64,000 nucleotides of DNA from contig NZ_CP023747.1 of assembly GCF_008704995.1 (NCBI RefSeq), forward strand, positions 5,614,001-5,678,000, given 5' to 3'. Positions within the stretch are counted from its first letter, which is position 1. Every line of letters begins with the position of its first letter. Below the pieces are notes generated by a model. It was not told where the DNA came from and did no database searches. It saw only the letters and a program-made list of their open reading frames with translations. The translations under genes and the position numbers were made by a program. This document shows positions 18,440 to 26,313 of this stretch, one piece after another. The stretch is from Streptomyces nodosus. Its GTDB lineage: Bacteria > Actinomycetota > Actinomycetes > Streptomycetales > Streptomycetaceae.

Positions 18440-18951
18440 GCCGCGATCCCCTGGACGTGCAGATCCGGCGCGTCGACCCCGACGTGCCGCTCCCGGAGTA
18501 CGCGCGGCCCGGAGACGCGGGAGCCGATCTGCGCACCACCGAGAGCCATGAGCTGAAGCCCGGGGAGCGGGCCGTGCTGCCCACGGGCGTGTCCATCGCG
18601 CTGCCCGAGGGGTACGCGGCCTTCGTGCATCCGCGTTCCGGTCTGGCCGCGCGCTGCGGTGTCGCCCTCGTCAATGCCCCAGGGACGGTTGATGCCGGGT
18701 ACCGTGGAGAGATCAAGGTGATCGTGGTGAATCTCGACCCGTACGAGACCGTGCGGTTCGAGCGCTTCGACCGGATTGCCCAACTGGTCGTCCAGCAGGT
18801 CGAGAGGGTCCGCTTCCAGGAGGTGGCGGAGCTTCCCGGCTCGGCGCGGGCCGAGGGGGGCTTCGGGTCCACCGGCGGTCATGCCGCCGTGGGCGGCACA
18901 ACGGGTGGGAATCGATACGCTTCGGTCGTATCCGACCGGGAAGGACAGTGA
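18436..18951 (+). CDS. dut: dUTP diphosphatase
   Basis: A 171-residue trimeric dUTPase hydrolysing dUTP to dUMP and PPi. All five motifs are present: GDAGADL, RSGLAARCGV, APGTVDAGYRGEI, RFDRIAQLVV and GFGSTGGH. The start is GTG at 18436, overlapping the thioesterase stop by 4 bases. It is followed after one base by the DUF3710 gene, giving a tight operon conserved in actinobacteria. Confidence 0.95.
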   Translation: MSRDPLDVQIRRVDPDVPLPEYARPGDAGADLRTTESHELKPGERAVLPTGVSIALPEGYAAFVHPRSGLAARCGVALVNAPGTVDAGYRGEIKVIVVNLDPYETVRFERFDRIAQLVVQQVERVRFQEVAELPGSARAEGGFGSTGGHAAVGGTTGGNRYASVVSDREGQ

Positions 18952-18952
18952 C

Positions 18953-19717
18953 GTGTTCGGACGTCGCAAGAAGAAGGGTGCCGCCGAGGATGCGGCCGGC
19001 GAGGCCGAGCAGGTCGTCGACGGTGTCGACACTGAGGCGGACGAAGAGGTAGAGGTCGAACGCGAGCGCGTGCGGCTCGAACCGGAGCCCCGGCCCGACG
19101 GCCCCTGGGACGACTCCGAGATCCGCGAACCCGGCGAGGGCCGGGTGGACCTCGGCGGTCTGTTCGTGCCCGGGGTCGAGGGCATGGAGCTGCGGGTCGA
19201 GGTCGCGGGCGACGCGATCGTCGCGGCCACCGTCGTGCTGCGGGACAGCGCCATCCAGCTGCAGGCCTTCGCCGCGCCCAAGCGTGAGGGCATCTGGGGC
19301 GAGGTGCGCGAGGAGATCGCCGGCGGCATCACCCAGCAGGGCGGCATCGTCGACGAGGTCGAGGGTTCGCTGGGCTGGGAGCTGCGGGCCCAGGTGCCGG
19401 TGCAGCTGCCGGACGGCACGGGTGGCTTCCAGGTCGTGCGGTTCGTCGGTGTGGACGGCCCCCGCTGGTTCCTGCGCGGCGTGATCTCCGGCCAGGGTGC
19501 GGTGCAGCCGCAGGCGGCCGGTCTGCTGGAGCAGATCTTCCGGGACACGGTCGTGGTCCGTGGCGAGGGCCCGATGGCCCCGCGCGATCCGATCGTCCTG
19601 AAGCTGCCGAACGACGCGCAGATGGTGCCCGAGGGAGTACAGCAGGAGGAAGGTTCCCGCTTCTCGGGCGGCATGGGACAGCTGCAGCGCGGCCCCGAGA
19701 TCACCGAGGTCCGCTGA
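18953..19717 (+). CDS. DUF3710 family protein
   Basis: A 254-residue protein with a basic start (MFGRRKKKG), an acidic linker and then a conserved globular domain (RVDLGGLFVPGVEGMELRVE). DUF3710 is found next to dut in actinobacteria, with unknown function. The start is GTG at 18953, one base after dut, so it depends on the same transcript. A strong hairpin follows 32 bases past the stop. Confidence 0.85.
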   Translation: MFGRRKKKGAAEDAAGEAEQVVDGVDTEADEEVEVERERVRLEPEPRPDGPWDDSEIREPGEGRVDLGGLFVPGVEGMELRVEVAGDAIVAATVVLRDSAIQLQAFAAPKREGIWGEVREEIAGGITQQGGIVDEVEGSLGWELRAQVPVQLPDGTGGFQVVRFVGVDGPRWFLRGVISGQGAVQPQAAGLLEQIFRDTVVVRGEGPMAPRDPIVLKLPNDAQMVPEGVQQEEGSRFSGGMGQLQRGPEITEVR

Positions 19718-19748
19718 CAGCTCCACGCACAGAGACGTCAGTCGCCAT

Positions 19749-19781
19749 GAGGCCGTGCCCCTGCTCGGGGGGTACGGCCTC
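19749..19781 (+). terminator. Hairpin terminator after the dut operon
   Basis: GAGGCCGTGCCCC (19749-19761) pairs with GGGGTACGGCCTC (19769-19781), with one G-T wobble and a 7-base loop. It closes the thioesterase-dut-DUF3710 unit before kdpD. Confidence 0.8.
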
Positions 19782-20000
19782 TTCGCGTACCGGCGGCCTC
19801 CCGCCTACCCGGCCCCGGGGTCTGCCCGGCCCGGTCCCAGGGTGTGCGGTGCCGGTAGGTCCCGCTGGGGTGTCAGGGTTCCGTCAAGGATGCCCCTTCC
19901 GGCGGTCCCCGACCTATTTGTCGGGATTGCTGGCCGTAGGGTCGACGCAGCGTACGCGGCTGTGACGGGACGACGGCCGTGACGGGACGACAATGGGGCC

Positions 20001-22544
20001 ATGGGACGCGGCAAGCTTCGGATCTACCTCGGTGCGGCACCGGGCGTCGGCAAGACCTACGCCATGCTGTCCGAGGCTCACCGGCGTGTCGAGCGTGGCA
20101 CGGACTGCGCGGTGGCGTTCGTGGAGCACCATGACCGGCCGCGCACCGAGGTGATGCTGCACGGCCTGGAGCAGATCCCACGCAAGGAGCTCGTCCACCG
20201 CGGCTCGGTCTTCACCGAGATGGACGTGGACGCGGTGCTGCACCGGGCCCCCGCCGTCGCCCTGGTGGACGAACTCGCCCACACCAATGTGCCCGGCTCC
20301 CGCAACGCCAAGCGCTGGCAGGACGTGGAGGAGCTGCTGGCCGCCGGGATCAATGTGGTCTCGACCGTCAACATCCAGCATCTGGAGTCCCTCGGCGACG
20401 TCGTCGAGTCGATCACCGGGATCCGGCAGCGCGAGACCGTCCCGGACGAGGTGGTGCGCCGCGCGGACCAGATCGAACTGGTCGACATGTCGCCCCAGGC
20501 GCTGCGCCGCCGCATGGCGCACGGCAACATCTACCAGCCCGACAAGGTCGACGCCGCCCTGTCCAACTACTTCCGCCCCGGCAACCTGACCGCGCTGCGC
20601 GAGCTGGCCCTGCTGTGGGTGGCCGACCGGGTCGACGAATATCTGACCGAATACCGCAGCCAGCACAAGGTGTCCACGATCTGGGGCTCACGCGAGCGGA
20701 TCGTCGTGGGCCTGACCGGCGGCCCCGAGGGACGGACCCTGATCCGCCGGGCCGCCCGGCTGGCGGAGAAGGGAGCCGGCGGTGAGGTGCTGGCCGTCTA
20801 CATCGCACGCAGCGACGGCCTCACCTCCGCCTCGCCCAAGGAGCTGGCCGTGCAGCGCACCCTGGTCGAGGACCTCGGAGGAACCTTCCACCATGTGGTC
20901 GGCGACGACATCCCCGCGGCGCTCCTGGACTTCGCCCGCGGAGTGAACGCCACCCAGATCATCCTCGGCTCCTCGCGCCGCAAGGCCTGGCAGTACGTCT
21001 TCGGACCGGGCGTCGGCGCCACCGTGGCCCGCGAGTCCGGACCCGACCTCGACGTCCACATCGTCACCCACGACGAGGTCGCCAAGGGCCGCGGCCTCCC
21101 GGTGGCCCGGGGCGCCCGCCTCGGCCGTACCCGCATCGTGGCGGGCTGGCTGACCGGCGTCCTCGGCCCCGTCGTGCTCGCCCTGCTGCTGAACTCCGTC
21201 CGCCTCGGTCTCGCCAACGACATGCTGCTGTTCCTGACCCTGACCGTGGCGGCGGCGCTGCTCGGCGGACTTTTTCCGGCGCTGGCCTCGGCGGCGTTCG
21301 GCTCGCTGCTGCTGAACTACTACTACACGCCCCCGCTGCACCGGCTGACGATCGCCGACCCGAAGAACATCGTCGCTATAGCGATCTTCGTCGGGGTCGC
21401 GGTGTCGGTGGCCTCGGTGGTGGATCTGGCCGCCCGGCGCACCCATCAGGCGGCACGCTTGCGGGCCGAGTCGGAGATCCTCTCCTTCCTCGCGGGCAGC
21501 GTGCTGCGCGGCGAGACCAGTCTGGAGGCGCTCCTGGAGCGGGTAAGGGAGACCTTCGGCATGGAATCGGCGGCGCTGCTCGAACGGACGAGCGAGGTCG
21601 ATCCCTGGACCTGTGCGGGCAGCGTGGGCCTCAGCGCGCCGGTGGCACGGCCGGACGACGCGGATGTGGACGTACCCGCGGGCGACCATATGGCGCTGGC
21701 GCTCTCGGGGCGGGTGCTGCCCGCCTCCGACCGCCGGGTGCTGGCGGCGTTCGCCGCCCAGGCCGCGGTCGTTCTGGACCGTCAGCGCCTCCAGCAGGAG
21801 GCCGAACAGGCCCGCGCGCTGGCCGAGGGCAACCGCATCCGCACCGCGCTGCTGGCCGCCGTCAGCCATGATCTGCGCACCCCGCTGGCGGGCATCAAGG
21901 CGTCGGTGACCTCCCTGCGGTCGGACGACGTCGAGTGGTCCGAGGAGGACCGGGCCGAGCTGCTGGCCGCCATCGAGGAGGGCGCCGACCGGCTCGACCA
22001 CCTGGTGGGCAACCTCCTGGACATGTCCCGGCTGCAGACCGGCACCGTCACCCCGCTGATCCGGGAGGTGGACCTGGACGAGGTGGTGCCGATGGCGCTC
22101 GGCGGGGTCCCGGAGGACAGCGTGGAGCTGGACATCCCGGAGAGCCTGCCGATAGTCGCCGTGGACGCCGGGCTCCTGGAACGCGCGGTCGCCAATCTCG
22201 TCGAGAACGCGGTCAAGTACAGCTCCCTGGGAACGCCCGTACTGGTCTCCGCCAGCGCCCTCGCCGACCGGGTGGAGGTCCGGGTCGTGGACCGCGGACC
22301 GGGCGTGCCCGACGACGCGAAGGAACGCATCTTCGAGCCCTTCCAGCGCCACGGCGACGCCCCGCGTGGCGCCGGCGTCGGTCTCGGCCTCGCGGTGGCC
22401 CGCGGCTTCGCCGAGGCGATGGGCGGCACCCTGAACGCCGAGGACACCCCCGGCGGCGGGCTCACCATGGTCCTCACCCTCCGGGCCGTCCAGGGACGCC
22501 AGGATCCCGCACGGCTCGCCGAAGCAGAAAGGCAAACCACATGA
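20001..22544 (+). CDS. kdpD: KdpD-like sensor histidine kinase
   Basis: An 847-residue sensor. The N-terminal KdpD domain has Walker A GAAPGVGKTY (residues 9-18), followed by a UspA-like domain (about 235-355). Four transmembrane helices (about 385-475, DUF4118), a GAF-like region, HisKA with AVSHDLRTPLAGI (His about 623) and HATPase_c (NLVENAVKYS, GVGLGLAVA) complete it. In other bacteria KdpD with KdpE senses K+ limitation and activates kdpFABC. No kdpFABC lies in this window. Its stop overlaps the kdpE start (ATGA). Confidence 0.9.
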   Translation: MGRGKLRIYLGAAPGVGKTYAMLSEAHRRVERGTDCAVAFVEHHDRPRTEVMLHGLEQIPRKELVHRGSVFTEMDVDAVLHRAPAVALVDELAHTNVPGSRNAKRWQDVEELLAAGINVVSTVNIQHLESLGDVVESITGIRQRETVPDEVVRRADQIELVDMSPQALRRRMAHGNIYQPDKVDAALSNYFRPGNLTALRELALLWVADRVDEYLTEYRSQHKVSTIWGSRERIVVGLTGGPEGRTLIRRAARLAEKGAGGEVLAVYIARSDGLTSASPKELAVQRTLVEDLGGTFHHVVGDDIPAALLDFARGVNATQIILGSSRRKAWQYVFGPGVGATVARESGPDLDVHIVTHDEVAKGRGLPVARGARLGRTRIVAGWLTGVLGPVVLALLLNSVRLGLANDMLLFLTLTVAAALLGGLFPALASAAFGSLLLNYYYTPPLHRLTIADPKNIVAIAIFVGVAVSVASVVDLAARRTHQAARLRAESEILSFLAGSVLRGETSLEALLERVRETFGMESAALLERTSEVDPWTCAGSVGLSAPVARPDDADVDVPAGDHMALALSGRVLPASDRRVLAAFAAQAAVVLDRQRLQQEAEQARALAEGNRIRTALLAAVSHDLRTPLAGIKASVTSLRSDDVEWSEEDRAELLAAIEEGADRLDHLVGNLLDMSRLQTGTVTPLIREVDLDEVVPMALGGVPEDSVELDIPESLPIVAVDAGLLERAVANLVENAVKYSSLGTPVLVSASALADRVEVRVVDRGPGVPDDAKERIFEPFQRHGDAPRGAGVGLGLAVARGFAEAMGGTLNAEDTPGGGLTMVLTLRAVQGRQDPARLAEAERQTT

Positions 22545-23227
22545 CCCGGGTGCTCGTGGTCGACGACGAGCCGCAGATCGTACGTGCCCTCGTGATCAAT
22601 CTGAAGGCACGCAAGTACGAGGTCGACTCCGCCTCCGACGGTACGACCGCCCTCCAGCTCGCCGCCGCCCGCCATCCCGATGTCGTGGTCCTGGACCTCG
22701 GGCTGCCCGACATGGACGGGGTCGAGGTGATCAAGGGCCTGCGCGGCTGGACCCGGGTGCCGATCCTGGTGCTGTCCGCCCGCCACTCCTCGGACGAGAA
22801 GGTCCAGGCGCTGGACGCGGGCGCCGACGACTACGTCACCAAGCCGTTCGGCATGGACGAGCTGCTGGCCCGGCTGCGCGCCGCCGTCCGCCGGGCCGAG
22901 CCGACCGGGGGCGGGGACGAGGGGGATGTGATCGTGGAGGCCGCGGGGTTCACCGTGGACATGGCCGCGAAGAAGGTCAACCGGGCCGGGAAGGACGTAC
23001 GCCTCACCCCCACGGAGTGGCATCTGCTGGAGGTGCTGGTGCGCAACACGGGCCGTCTGGTCAGCCAGAAGCAGCTGCTGAAGGAGGTGTGGGGGCCGTC
23101 CTACGGGACGGAGTCGAACTATCTGCGGGTGTACATGGCCCAGTTGCGGCGGAAACTGGAGACGGACCCGTCGCATCCCCAGCACTTCATCACGGAGCCC
23201 GGGATGGGGTACCGGTTCGAGAAGTGA
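22541..23227 (+). CDS. kdpE: KdpE-like response regulator
   Basis: A 228-residue OmpR-family regulator. The receiver has VVDDEPQ, phospho-Asp in VVVLDLGLPDMDG (about 52) and YVTKPFGMDE. The winged helix ends FITEPGMGYRFEK. It overlaps kdpD by 4 bases and is its cognate partner. Targets cannot be told here, because the potassium ATPase genes are not adjacent. Confidence 0.9.
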   Translation: MTRVLVVDDEPQIVRALVINLKARKYEVDSASDGTTALQLAAARHPDVVVLDLGLPDMDGVEVIKGLRGWTRVPILVLSARHSSDEKVQALDAGADDYVTKPFGMDELLARLRAAVRRAEPTGGGDEGDVIVEAAGFTVDMAAKKVNRAGKDVRLTPTEWHLLEVLVRNTGRLVSQKQLLKEVWGPSYGTESNYLRVYMAQLRRKLETDPSHPQHFITEPGMGYRFEK

Positions 23228-23324
23228 GCCGGGCCTCGCGCGTACCGGGCCCGCGCGGGCGGGTGCCTCGGCGGGGCGCCGCCGTGGTGCATCCGGGGCG
23301 GATGCCTCCCGGTACGCTTTCGGT

Positions 23325-23723
23325 ATGAGCGCTGTTCCTCGTCCCGGAAGGCCGGTCGGCCGCCTCCGGCGCATGTTCGACCGGCTCTCCTCGTCACAGG
23401 AGGACCTGGACTCCGAGGAACTCCGCGAGGACGCCCAGACCGCGGGCTGTACGCGGATCGGGGACTGCCACGACCGGCAGGTCGTCACGGTTACTGGTAC
23501 CTTGCGCACGGTCACCCTGCGTCCCCGCGCCGGCGTCCCGGCACTGGAGGCCGAACTGTTCGACGGTTCGGCCGCACTGGACGTGGTGTGGCTCGGAAGG
23601 CGCTCCATCGTCGGGATAGAACCGGGACGCAGACTGATCGCGTCGGGCCGGATCTCGATGAGCCGGGGCCGCAGAGTGCTGTTCAACCCCAAGTACGAAC
23701 TCAGACCACTCGGACGGGAGTAG
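23325..23723 (+). CDS. OB-fold nucleic-acid-binding domain protein
   Basis: A 132-residue protein whose C-terminal 85 residues form an OB-fold (VVTVTGTLRTVTL, LFDGSAALDVVWLG, LIASGRISMSRGRRVLFNP). This is the family found between dut and ceoBC in actinobacteria, with unknown function. The start is ATG at 23325. The next gene begins 3 bases after its stop, so the two are an operon. Confidence 0.8.
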   Translation: MSAVPRPGRPVGRLRRMFDRLSSSQEDLDSEELREDAQTAGCTRIGDCHDRQVVTVTGTLRTVTLRPRAGVPALEAELFDGSAALDVVWLGRRSIVGIEPGRRLIASGRISMSRGRRVLFNPKYELRPLGRE

Positions 23724-23726
23724 CCG

Positions 23727-24473
23727 GTGACGTCACTCGAGAAGCCGACCGAAGACGCCCAGGATTCGCGGGCGGTGACCGAGGCCGCGCTCTTCGAGGC
23801 GTTCGGCGGGGTCCGCGGCATGGTCGAGACCGTGGTGCCGGGCCTCCTCTTCGTCAGCATCTTCACGATCAACAAGAATCTCTACTGGTCGGCGATCGCC
23901 GCCCTCGTGGTGTCGCTGCTGCTGGTGGTGGTGCGCCTCGCCCGCAGGGACACCGTCAAGCACGCCTTCAGCGGTGTGTTCGGTGTGGCCTTCGGCGTGG
24001 CCTTCGCGATGATGACCGGCAACGCCAAGGACTTCTATCTGCCGGGCATGCTCTACACGCTGGGCCTGGCGCTGGCGTACATCATCACCACGCTCGCCGG
24101 AGTCCCCCTGATCGGAGTGCTCCTCGGCCCGGTCTTCAAGGAGAACCTCTCCTGGCGCACCCGTAACCCGGGCCGCAAGAAGGCGTACGCCAAGGCCAGT
24201 TGGGCCTGGGGCCTGATCCTGCTCGCCAAGTGCATGATCCTGTTCCCGCTGTACTGGTGGGCCGACACCACCCAACTCGGCTGGATCCTCGTCGCGTTGA
24301 AGATCCCGCCGTTCCTGCTCGCGGTCTGGCTCACCTGGGTCTTCCTGGCGAAGGCGCCCGCGCCGATCGATGTCTTCGCGGAGATGGAGGCGGAGGAGCA
24401 GGCCGAGCGGGAGCGGGAGGCCGCCGCCGGGGAGCGCGAGAGCGCGGCGGGCCGCCACCGCCGGGATTCCTAG
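23727..24473 (+). CDS. DUF3159 family integral membrane protein
   Basis: A 248-residue protein with about five to six hydrophobic helices (VVPGLLFVSIFTINKN, YWSAIAALVVSLLLVVV, LGLALAYIITTLAGVPLIGV, later LILLAKCMILFPLYWW). The C-terminal tail is charged (EAEEQAEREREAAAGERE). DUF3159 is conserved beside the TrkA pair in actinobacteria. The role is unknown. The start is GTG at 23727. A strong terminator follows. Confidence 0.82.
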   Translation: MTSLEKPTEDAQDSRAVTEAALFEAFGGVRGMVETVVPGLLFVSIFTINKNLYWSAIAALVVSLLLVVVRLARRDTVKHAFSGVFGVAFGVAFAMMTGNAKDFYLPGMLYTLGLALAYIITTLAGVPLIGVLLGPVFKENLSWRTRNPGRKKAYAKASWAWGLILLAKCMILFPLYWWADTTQLGWILVALKIPPFLLAVWLTWVFLAKAPAPIDVFAEMEAEEQAEREREAAAGERESAAGRHRRDS

Positions 24474-24513
24474 CCCTGTCATCCCACCGATCGGCCGGTA
24501 GTGGACAGAAAAT

Positions 24514-24545
24514 GGGGGGCGCCCGTCAGCCGACGGGCGCCCCCC
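24514..24545. terminator. Bidirectional hairpin terminator
   Basis: GGGGGGCGCCCGTC (24514-24527) and GACGGGCGCCCCCC (24532-24545) pair perfectly over 14 bp with a 4-base loop. It lies between the convergent DUF3159 and TrkA genes and can serve both. Confidence 0.85.
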
Positions 24546-24575
24546 TTGTCATGCGTCATGCGCTTACCGGAGGAA

Positions 24576-25247
24576 TCAGGCTCCTTCGCGGCGTACCGAG
24601 AGCAGCTCCTCCAGCTGTTCCTCGCGGGCCTGGGCCGCCACGAACAGGAGTTCGTCACCCTCCTCCAGGGAGTCCTCCTGGGACGGGGTGAGCACCCGGG
24701 CGCCCCGGATGATCGTCACCAGGGAGGTGTCGTCCGGCCACTGCACATCCCCGACCTGCGTGCCGGCCAGGGCCGACTCCGGGGGCAGGGTCAGCTCGAC
24801 CAGGTTGGCGTCGCCATGGCTGAAGCGGAGCAGCCGGACCAGGTCGCCGACGCTCACCGCCTCCTCCACCAGCGCCGACATCAGACGCGGCGTGGAGACG
24901 GCCACGTCCACCCCCCAGGCCTCGTTGAACAGCCACTCGTTCTTGGGGTTGTTGACCCGGGCGACCACGCGCGGAACGCCGTACTCCGTCTTGGCCAGCA
25001 GCGAGACGACCAGGTTGACCTTGTCGTCCCCGGTGGCGGCGATCACCACATTGCAGCGCTGCAGCGCCGCCTCGTCCAGCGAGGTGATCTCGCAGGCGTC
25101 GGCCAGCAGCCACTCCGCCTGGGGGACACGCTCGACCGAGATCGCGGTCGGCGCCTTGTCGATCAGCAGGACCTCGTGCCCGTTCTCCAGCAGCTCGCTC
25201 GCGATCGAGCGGCCGACCGCACCGGCACCGGCAATGGCGACCCTCAT
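24576..25247 (-). CDS. TrkA-type NAD-binding (RCK) protein, second of pair
   Basis: A 223-residue protein with an N-terminal Rossmann/TrkA-N domain (AGAGAVGRSIASELLENGHE, LLID) and a C-terminal TrkA-C domain (about 140-220). It corresponds to mycobacterial CeoC. Such cytoplasmic RCK proteins gate potassium channels or transporters through NAD(H) or nucleotide binding. Its ATG overlaps the stop of the preceding TrkA gene (TGATG), so the two are coupled. Confidence 0.88.
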   Translation of the reverse strand: MRVAIAGAGAVGRSIASELLENGHEVLLIDKAPTAISVERVPQAEWLLADACEITSLDEAALQRCNVVIAATGDDKVNLVVSLLAKTEYGVPRVVARVNNPKNEWLFNEAWGVDVAVSTPRLMSALVEEAVSVGDLVRLLRFSHGDANLVELTLPPESALAGTQVGDVQWPDDTSLVTIIRGARVLTPSQEDSLEEGDELLFVAAQAREEQLEELLSVRREGA

Positions 25248-25918
25248 CAGCGACCGCCCTCCCCTTCAGGCCCCTCGGCGAACGCCGCCTCGACCTTGTC
25301 GACGTCGTCCGTCCGCATCATCACATGCACCAGGTCGCCCTCCTGCAGCACCGTCTGCGAGCTGGGCAGCATCGCCTCACCCAGCCTGGTGAGGAACGCC
25401 ACCCGGACGCCGGTCTCCTCCTGCAGACTGCTGATCTTGTGGCCGACCCAGGCCGGCGAGGCGTGCACCTCGGCGAGCTGGACCCCACCGGTGGGGTCGC
25501 GCCACAGCGGCTCGGCGCCCGACGGCAGCAGCCGGCGCAGCATCTGGTCCGCCGTCCAGCGCACCGTGGCGACGGTCGGGATGCCGAGCCGCTGGTAGAC
25601 CTCGGCGCGGCGGGGGTCGTAGATACGGGCCGCGACATTCTCGATGCCGAACATCTCCCGGGCCACCCGAGCCGCGATGATGTTCGAGTTGTCGCCGCTG
25701 GAGACGGCGGCGAAGGCGCCCGCCTCCTCGATGCCCGCCTCACGCAGGGTGTCCTGGTCGAAGCCGACCCCGGTCACCCGACGGCCGCCGAACCCGGAGC
25801 CGAGTCGTCGGAAGGCGGTGGGGTCCTGGTCGATCACGGCGACCGTGTGCCCCTGCTGCTCCAAGGTCTGGGCAAGAGCGGAACCGACTCTTCCGCAGCC
25901 CATGATGACGATGTGCAC
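25247..25918 (-). CDS. TrkA-type NAD-binding (RCK) protein, first of pair
   Basis: A 223-residue paralogue beginning MHIVIMGCGRVGSALAQTLE, with the same TrkA-N plus TrkA-C layout. It corresponds to mycobacterial CeoB. The GTG at 25918 has GGAAGGA upstream. The longer frame to 25990 is not needed. It is transcribed divergently from the APC permease, which is the likely membrane partner by context. Confidence 0.88.
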   Translation of the reverse strand: MHIVIMGCGRVGSALAQTLEQQGHTVAVIDQDPTAFRRLGSGFGGRRVTGVGFDQDTLREAGIEEAGAFAAVSSGDNSNIIAARVAREMFGIENVAARIYDPRRAEVYQRLGIPTVATVRWTADQMLRRLLPSGAEPLWRDPTGGVQLAEVHASPAWVGHKISSLQEETGVRVAFLTRLGEAMLPSSQTVLQEGDLVHVMMRTDDVDKVEAAFAEGPEGEGGR

Positions 25919-26313
25919 GACCGTCCTTCCGAAGTCAATGGTCACGGCTCGGTCCGAACAGGGTCTCAGACCGCCGACCAAGCTACACATGCGCGGTCCA
26001 CGCAGGGCACCCCCGTGCAGGCGCGCCGTCCGCGTCGTGGGATCCGCCTCCCGCGATCAGCGGCGGCTGATGCTCCGGACGCTGAGAACTGTCAGGATTC
26101 CGAGGCCGACGGGTGCGCCGACGGCGCCGATGCACTCCGCGGTCGCAGGCATGGGACCTTTGTGGGCCGCAACCGAAAGGGTTTTGTCATAGCGGCACGG
26201 GTCACCCCTCACCTGCGGAATCCGCAATGCGCCCCCTCTTCGATTTCACTCGTGAGGCAGATCTCCCCCGACGGGTGGGCTACCCCCAGTTCCAGCCCTT
26301 ACGATCCTCTCTT
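25919..26313. other. Divergent intergenic region, TrkA pair / APC permease
   Basis: This 395-base region carries promoters for both directions. On the plus strand a -10-like TACGAT (26300-26305) ends 8 bases before the GTG of the permease. No riboswitch fold that I can recognise is present. Confidence 0.4.
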